Shown: positions 63,555 through 64,000 of the stretch, one piece after another | How the letters are laid out: each line of letters starts with the position of its first letter | How positions within the stretch are numbered: the stretch's first letter is position 1 | From: Paragorgia papillata | Lineage: Eukaryota; Cnidaria; Anthozoa; Scleralcyonacea; Coralliidae | Direction: 5' to 3' | Length of the DNA stretch: 64,000 bases | NCBI GenBank assembly: GCA_035771165.1 | Contig: JAWNZC010000320.1 | Coordinates: 496,001-560,000, forward strand | The notes under the pieces: model-generated | What the model was told of the DNA's origin: nothing | The model's database searches: none | The model's input: the letters and a program-made list of their open reading frames with translations, nothing else | Made by a program: the position numbers and the translations under genes

Positions 63555-63740
63555 TTCCGCATGAGCTAGACCGCTTTAAATAGGACCTATTTGTTCCTTA
63601 TTTCAAAGGTTATTTCGTTCCCTTTATTCGTTCTCATAGGAACAACTAGTTCCGCATGAGCTAGACCGCTTTAAATTGGTCCTCCTTGTTCTTTATTTTA
63701 AAGGTTATTTCATTCCGTTTGTTTCTTCTCATAGCAACAA
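63555..63740 (+). repeat. ~95-bp tandem duplication
   Basis: GTTCCGCATGAGCTAGACCG begins near 63,555 and again near 63,650; each unit goes on to CTTATTT.AAAGGTTATTTC and TTCTCATAG.AACAA. Confidence 0.8.
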
Positions 63741-63744
63741 GTAA

Positions 63745-64000
63745 AGAAGTTCATATATTCTGACCCACCGGCTACCATCAGTCGGTAGCCGGTCGACTTA
63801 ACAAGATTTTCAACTAGTAGCCGGTCGTATGAATACCAATTAAGTTACAGATCTAATTTACATATATATTCTCTCGAATTAAATATAACCCTCTTTTCTC
63901 AAACAAAAACAGCAATTTTGACAGTGGTAACGCTTTCTTCAGATTCAGTAATCTGAAGTAAAAGTTAGGCACTAAATGCTATATCGTAAGGCCCACTCAT
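63745..64000. other. Non-coding end of window
   Basis: A GGTAGCCGGTCG motif occurs twice (63,783 and 63,816). Nothing else seen. Confidence 0.4.

Overview
The window looks like intron-rich animal DNA from a cnidarian, most likely an anthozoan such as a stony coral. This is inferred from long introns packed with many kinds of transposons, short palindromic MITEs, tRNA-type SINEs, Penelope-like GIY-YIG fragments, a THAP-bearing TTAA transposon and Ty3/Gypsy copies. No search was possible, so the species is not fixed.

One host gene spans most of the window on the + strand: a MAP3K19/YSK4-like MAP kinase kinase kinase. Thirteen exons (14,163-62,174) join in consistent phase at GT/AG sites. They encode a low-complexity N-terminal region, a very large 3.3-kb exon with a CxxC/CxxC motif and a Gln/Glu-rich repeat, and a complete C-terminal kinase domain (LGKGAFGT loop, IAVK lysine, [20 protein letters not shown], stop at 62,172). 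The large exon carries one in-frame TGA at 18,448. The true 5' end of the gene was not found.

Layout. 1-2,880: AT-rich, intronless, tightly packed genes resembling a large dsDNA virus (PriCT-2-like proteins, a LamG-like protein, a 14-bp inverted promoter motif, a hairpin between convergent genes). 3-12 kb: a MITE, microsatellites, a Penelope-like fragment split by a 2.47-kb Kolobok-type element (TTAA duplication, THAP exons), then LINE remnants. 12-25 kb: the first kinase-gene exons, with introns holding MITEs, a LINE tail, microsatellites and a head-to-head SINE pair. 25-44 kb: two large introns with a 121-bp tandem repeat, a 0.9-kb TIR element, two copies of an unidentified 0.9-1.1-kb repeat and a 4.6-kb telescoping palindrome. 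44.7-62.1 kb: the last intron, dominated by a young Gypsy element (surviving LTR overlap differing at 1 of about 186 positions). A LINE sits in its 3' LTR, a 4-kb TIR element in its RNase H, and a 1-kb element inside the LINE; a solo LTR follows. 62-64 kb: kinase 3' end, a second Penelope-like copy that preserves the unoccupied Kolobok target site, and short tandem repeats.

The points most worth a second look are the virus-like block, the three-exon open reading frame with good splice sites inside the 4-kb TIR element, the telescoping palindrome, and the single stop codon in the kinase gene.
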